Below, one piece after another: positions 60,409 through 64,000 of a stretch of 64,000 nucleotides of DNA. Made by a program: the position numbers and the translations under genes. The notes under the pieces were generated by a model. That model was not told the DNA's origin and made no database searches. It worked only from the letters and a program-made list of their open reading frames with translations. The DNA lies in contig NZ_BLJO01000006.1 of NCBI RefSeq assembly GCF_009932555.1, positions 72,668 to 136,667 of the forward strand, in the 5' to 3' direction. Origin of the DNA: Steroidobacter agaridevorans. Lineage in GTDB: Bacteria; Pseudomonadota; Gammaproteobacteria; Steroidobacterales; Steroidobacteraceae. Numbering within the stretch: position 1 is the first letter of the stretch; every line of letters begins with the position of its first letter.

Positions 60409-61376
60409 AGCAGCAATGGCTCGAGCGCCCCGAAGCCGGCTCGCTCTTCGGGTATCGATTGATCAGCACGTTCGCACGACTGTGCGGGCGGACCGCCGCG
60501 CGCCTGGTGCTCTTTCCGATCACGGCGTTCTTCCTCGTGAGGCGAGGACCGGAGCGGCGCGCCGCGCGTGCTTATTTGCCGCGGGTGCTGGGCCGCGAAC
60601 CGACGCTGAAGGATGTCGCCAAGCAGTTCTACTACTTCGCCTCGGTGCTCCTGGATCGCGTGTTCCTGCTGTCCGAGAGCTTCAAACGTTTCGATGTCCA
60701 GGTGCATGGGCTGGATGAGTTGCGTGCGCAGTGGGCCAAGAAACAAGGCGTGCTGGTCTTCGGCTCGCATCTGGGCAGCTTCGACGCCTTGCGCGCCCTG
60801 AGCGAATTCCGCAAGGACGTGAAAGTCCGAGTGGTGCTGGACACGGAACAGAATCCTGAGATCACCCGCTTCCTTGCCGCATTCAATCCGGAGCTGGCGC
60901 GGTCCATCATCAACGCCCGGCAGGATGGCGCGATCACCGCGCTGGCGATCAAGGAAGCGCTCGATGAAGGCGCACTGGTCACGCTGCTGGTCGATCGCTC
61001 ACGGCCGGGCAATCAAGTCTCGGTTGTCGATTTCCTCGGCCAGCCCGCGGCATTCCCGACTGGGCCGTGGCAAATCGCGGCCGCGCTCAAGGTACCGGTG
61101 GTTCTATGCTTCGGCCTGTACGGCGGCGGCAATCGGTACGACCTGCATTTCGAATCGTTCGCGGACACGGTCCGAGTGGAACGCAAGGACCGCGAGGCGA
61201 GTCTCAATGCCATCATTCAACGGTATGCGGACCGACTGGCCCACTACACCCGCCGCGCACCGTACAATTGGTTCAACTTCTATGATTTCTGGCACCTCAA
61301 CTCGTCTGCCTCTGATGCTGGCTCTGCTGGGGGCGCTGATCGCGCCGCTGACGGCGGGGAGCGCGGCCCTCAGTGA
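60405..61376 (+). CDS. LpxL/HtrB-like acyltransferase of polyene cluster
   Basis: The 323-residue protein has the lysophospholipid/lauroyl acyltransferase signature: YFASVLLDRVFLLSESFKRF, the HX4D motif with His122 and Asp127 in VFGSHLGSFDALRAL, LLVDRSRPGNQVSVVDFLG, then FPTGPWQIAAALKVPVVLCF. A hydrophobic N-terminal stretch (TAARLVLFPITAFFLV) anchors it. It probably transfers an acyl or polyene chain to a lipid. It starts with GTG overlapping the previous stop (GTGA). The last 20 residues (Gly/Ala/Asp-rich) extend into the next gene's start and look weakly conserved. Confidence 0.87.
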   Translation: MKQQWLERPEAGSLFGYRLISTFARLCGRTAARLVLFPITAFFLVRRGPERRAARAYLPRVLGREPTLKDVAKQFYYFASVLLDRVFLLSESFKRFDVQVHGLDELRAQWAKKQGVLVFGSHLGSFDALRALSEFRKDVKVRVVLDTEQNPEITRFLAAFNPELARSIINARQDGAITALAIKEALDEGALVTLLVDRSRPGNQVSVVDFLGQPAAFPTGPWQIAAALKVPVVLCFGLYGGGNRYDLHFESFADTVRVERKDREASLNAIIQRYADRLAHYTRRAPYNWFNFYDFWHLNSSASDAGSAGGADRAADGGERGPQ

Positions 61377-61953
61377 GCAGGACGCCGATGCTCTGATCGG
61401 CCGGCTGGCCAAGCCTGCGCCGGCCACCATCTCATTCACCGAAGTGCGCTTCTCGAAGCTGCTGCGCGCCCCGCTGATCGTCTCCGGCGACCTGGGCTAT
61501 TCCGGCCCGGAAAGTCTGGATCGGCGGGTCACTACGCCTTATCGCGAACAGACGTCGATTCGCGGCGAATCCGTCAAAGTGGAGCGCGAAGGCGAAAAGC
61601 CGCGCAGCTTCGCTTTGAAACATGCGCCGGAGCTGCGGGGATTGTTGTCTGGATTCTCCGCCATGCTGGCGGGCGACCCCGTTGCGCTAAGAAAGACGTT
61701 CGATGTCGAGATGACCGGCAATGACGATGGCTGGACGCTCAAGCTGACGCCGACCGACACCAAAGCTCGCCGCCGCTTGCAGCAGATCGAAGTCAACGGC
61801 CGCCACAGCGAACCGCGCTGCTTTTCGATGACGACGGCCGATGGCGCGTCCAGTGTCTTGCTGTTAGGCGCCGCTTCCGCCGAACCCGTGGCGCCGGATG
61901 TGACTTTGATTGCCCTGCAGCGGCGCTGCGGCGGCTCCGGCCAGGGCAGCTAA
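61282..61953 (+). CDS. LolA-like periplasmic carrier of polyene cluster
   Basis: The 223-residue product has a signal peptide (LPLMLALLGALIAPLTAGSA) and a LolA-like half-barrel: ISFTEVRFSKLLRAPLIVSG, YREQTSIRGESVKVEREGEK, DGWTLKLTPTDTKARRRLQQ and IEVNGRHSEPRC. LolA-type proteins in these clusters are thought to carry the lipid product across the periplasm. The ATG at 61282 overlaps the acyltransferase gene by 95 bases; ATG 61315 is an alternative that still keeps the signal peptide. The MMPL exporter gene follows after 27 bases. Confidence 0.8.
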   Translation: MISGTSTRLPLMLALLGALIAPLTAGSAALSEQDADALIGRLAKPAPATISFTEVRFSKLLRAPLIVSGDLGYSGPESLDRRVTTPYREQTSIRGESVKVEREGEKPRSFALKHAPELRGLLSGFSAMLAGDPVALRKTFDVEMTGNDDGWTLKLTPTDTKARRRLQQIEVNGRHSEPRCFSMTTADGASSVLLLGAASAEPVAPDVTLIALQRRCGGSGQGS

Positions 61954-61980
61954 GCCCGGCACTGCGCTGCTCGCTCCCTC

Positions 61981-64000
61981 ATGAAGCTCACCCGCCCGGC
62001 GTTACTGCTCCTGTTCCTCTGGCTCGTGCTGCTCGCGGGCCTGACGTGGTTCGTGCAACGGCAGCTGCAGGTCGGCACCGATCTGCGTTTGTTTCTTCCC
62101 AGTCCGACCACACCCGAGCAGCGCTTGCTGCTGGAAGAGATCGGCGAGGGTCCGGCCTCGCGCGTGATGGTGATATCGCTGGAAGGCGCGGAACCGGAAC
62201 AGCTCGCCGATGCATCGCGCACCCTCGTCGAGAATCTGCAGTCGAGCCCGAATTTCCGTCTGGTCACCAACGGCGACATCTCGCTCGACAGCGTGCCGGA
62301 CGAGCTGCTGGCCTATCGATATCTGCTGTCGCCCACCTTGGATGAACGGCCGCTCGATCAGAAATATCTGCATTCGGAGCTGCAAGAGCGCGCGCGTGAC
62401 CTGGCGTCTCCCGCGGGAGCCTTCCTCGAGCCGTGGCTGCCGCGCGATCCGACGCTCGAACTGCTGAAAGTTTTGCAGCGATGGCAGCCGATGCAGGAGC
62501 CGAATCGACTGTTCGATGTTTGGTTCGATCAGGAAGGCAAACGCGCGCTGCTGCTCGCACAAACGCGCGCCGCCGCCTTCGATCCGGATCAACAGCGCCT
62601 GGCCGTCGAACAACTGAACGCCGAAGCAGAACGACTGAAGGGTGACGACGTGACACTCACCTTCAGTGGCGCCGGCAAGTTCTCGGTGATGATGGAAGAG
62701 CGGACGCGCGACGAAGCGACGGCGCTCGGTACCGCAGCCACCGTCGGCATGATCATCCTGCTGCTGATCGCCTATCGACGCATCGGCAGCGTCATATTGA
62801 GCGCTTTGCCGCTGGCAAGCGCGGGATTGGCGGGACTCGCGGCCGTCAGCGCGCTGTTCGGGACAGTGCACGGGATCACGCTGGCATTTGGTTTTACGTT
62901 GATCGGCGTCGCGCAGGATTATCCGATTCATTTGCTGAGCCACCGGCACGCCACGCGATCTCCCGTCGAAGCCGCTCGCGAACTGTGGCCGACGCTTGCA
63001 ACGGGCGTAGCAAGCACCTGCATCGCGTATGTCACCTTCCTGTTTTCCGGCGTTATCGGACTGGCTCAACTCGCGTGCTTCACCGTCGCCGGTCTAGCGG
63101 TCGCCGGCTTGACGACTCGATTTGCGCTGCCGGTGCTGATGGACCCCGAAGGTCGCGATTTCGGCGAATCGGCCTGGCTCGGCAAAGTTTGGCAACGGAT
63201 GGAACGCCTCCCGCGTCCGCGCTGGGCCGGCGTGGCTGCCATCGCTCTCTCCATCGCTGCGATGGTGTTCGCGCCTCAACCCATGTGGGAAAGCGACTTG
63301 AGCAAGCTCACTCCCGTGCCGAAGGAGCTGTTGATCCAGGATCAGGAGCTACGCTCCGAGCTGGGCACTCCCGACGTTCGCTATCTGCTGGTGATCACCG
63401 CGGCCGACACGGAATACGCGCTGCAGAAGCTCGAAGAGCTGGACGAGCCGCTTCAGAAGATGGTCGCCGACGGCGCGATCAGTGGCTATGACCACGCCGC
63501 ACGCTATGTGCCGACGGCTGAGAAACAGCGCCAACGACAGGCTCGTCTGCCGGAGCCCGCGACCTTGCGTGACGATGTCGATGCGGCCGTCGAGGACACG
63601 CCATTCCGCCCCGACGTCTTTGAGCCCTTCCTCGCAGACGTGGAGAAAGCGCGTCACCTGCGATTGCTGACGGTCGATCAACTGCGCGACTCGCCGCTGG
63701 GCGTGAGCGTGGAAATGTTGTTGACCCAGCACGGCGACGGAAACGATAAGACGGCTGCCCGAACCACCGCCCTGGTGACGTTCAGCGGCGTTCAAGACGT
63801 CAGTGCGCTGGAGCGCTTCGCCAAGGCCGCCGGATCGGGCGTGACCTTGCTGGACACCAAGAACGCCTCGGAAACGCTGGTGACCAACCAGCGCATCAAG
63901 ATTCTGTGGAGCCTGGCGGTCGCCGCCGTGCTGCTCGCGGGCGTCGTCACGTTCGCATTGCGCCGAGCCTCACGTGTTTATCGGGTGCTCGCGCCGATGG
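61981..64000 (+). CDS. MMPL/RND-like exporter of polyene cluster, 3' end outside window
   Basis: The frame from ATG 61981 stays open to the window end (673 codons), so the gene is truncated. It has a first membrane segment (LLLLFLWLVLLAGLTWFV), a periplasmic domain to about residue 245 and five segments at about 248-385, including ITLAFGFTLIGVAQDYPIHL. Another lies near 415-432, then a second periplasmic domain, and a segment near 640-660 (ILWSLAVAAVLLAGVVTFAL). This is the COG4258 exporter family found in aryl polyene clusters. It should move the polyene lipid outward. Expected further genes (ketosynthases, ACPs, ligase) lie beyond the edge. Confidence 0.88.
   Translation, partial: MKLTRPALLLLFLWLVLLAGLTWFVQRQLQVGTDLRLFLPSPTTPEQRLLLEEIGEGPASRVMVISLEGAEPEQLADASRTLVENLQSSPNFRLVTNGDISLDSVPDELLAYRYLLSPTLDERPLDQKYLHSELQERARDLASPAGAFLEPWLPRDPTLELLKVLQRWQPMQEPNRLFDVWFDQEGKRALLLAQTRAAAFDPDQQRLAVEQLNAEAERLKGDDVTLTFSGAGKFSVMMEERTRDEATALGTAATVGMIILLLIAYRRIGSVILSALPLASAGLAGLAAVSALFGTVHGITLAFGFTLIGVAQDYPIHLLSHRHATRSPVEAARELWPTLATGVASTCIAYVTFLFSGVIGLAQLACFTVAGLAVAGLTTRFALPVLMDPEGRDFGESAWLGKVWQRMERLPRPRWAGVAAIALSIAAMVFAPQPMWESDLSKLTPVPKELLIQDQELRSELGTPDVRYLLVITAADTEYALQKLEELDEPLQKMVADGAISGYDHAARYVPTAEKQRQRQARLPEPATLRDDVDAAVEDTPFRPDVFEPFLADVEKARHLRLLTVDQLRDSPLGVSVEMLLTQHGDGNDKTAARTTALVTFSGVQDVSALERFAKAAGSGVTLLDTKNASETLVTNQRIKILWSLAVAAVLLAGVVTFALRRASRVYRVLAPM

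Noticed and set aside
1-64000. tRNA, rRNA, CRISPR arrays, transposases, prophage or integrase genes
   Set aside because: None seen on either strand by reading; apart from the inverted-repeat element at 26078-26217 there is no sign of mobile DNA.

Overview
The window is a GC-rich, densely coded chromosomal segment of a Gammaproteobacterium, most likely a Xanthomonadales/Nevskiales/Steroidobacter-like environmental bacterium. This placement rests on the asmA-mutY-yggX neighbourhood, a carbohydrate-type TonB-dependent receptor with a LacI-controlled pectin locus, CRP/Clp-type sites, and aryl-polyene-type genes at the right edge. It is an inference from gene content, not a phylogeny. I saw no rRNA, tRNA, CRISPR array or intact insertion sequence.

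Layout. (1) 1-1262: 3' end of a hybrid kinase (REC-REC-HPt) cut by the window edge. (2) 1264-6226, minus strand: asmA, a SRPBCC protein, mutY, a DUF2306 membrane protein and yggX. (3) 6405-25865: a signalling island with a 1222-residue hybrid kinase, a REC-GGDEF cyclase, an ECF sigma/anti-sigma/DUF4097 operon, two copies of a 'PAS hybrid kinase + REC-EAL phosphodiesterase' pair, and two copies of a 'NarX-type kinase + NarL-type regulator' pair. (4) 25866-26333: a structured intergenic stretch with a perfect 24-bp inverted repeat. (5) 26334-47435: a pectin/galacturonate locus with two PL1 pectate lyases, a GH43 protein, two esterases, a TonB-dependent receptor, uxaC-kduI-kduD, uxaA plus a UxuB-type reductase, kdgK, an aldehyde dehydrogenase, a FAH-family hydratase and a LacI regulator. 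(6) 47446-56110: a secreted orphan protein and an RND efflux operon led by an OmpR/EnvZ-type two-component pair. (7) 56196-59161: three-gene proton-translocating transhydrogenase. (8) 59369-64000: the start of a probable aryl polyene cluster, ending inside an MMPL exporter.

How the parts work together. In the pectin locus the lyases, esterases and GH43 act outside the cytoplasm, the receptor imports oligomers, and the cytoplasmic enzymes carry saturated and unsaturated uronates to 2-keto-3-deoxygluconate and then KDPG. A 14-bp motif around CCGGTGTCA recurs in front of most of its transcription units and is the best candidate operator for the LacI protein. In the signalling island one diguanylate cyclase and two phosphodiesterases receive input from phosphorelay kinases. 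Two perfect TGTGA-N6-TCACA sites and one near-match lie in its intergenic regions, so a CRP/Clp-type regulator probably connects to it.

Most promising leads: the candidate LacI operator set, the duplicated kinase/EAL and kinase/NarL modules, the CRP-like sites, a possible three-way-junction leader at 6321-6396, and the repeat element at 26078-26217.
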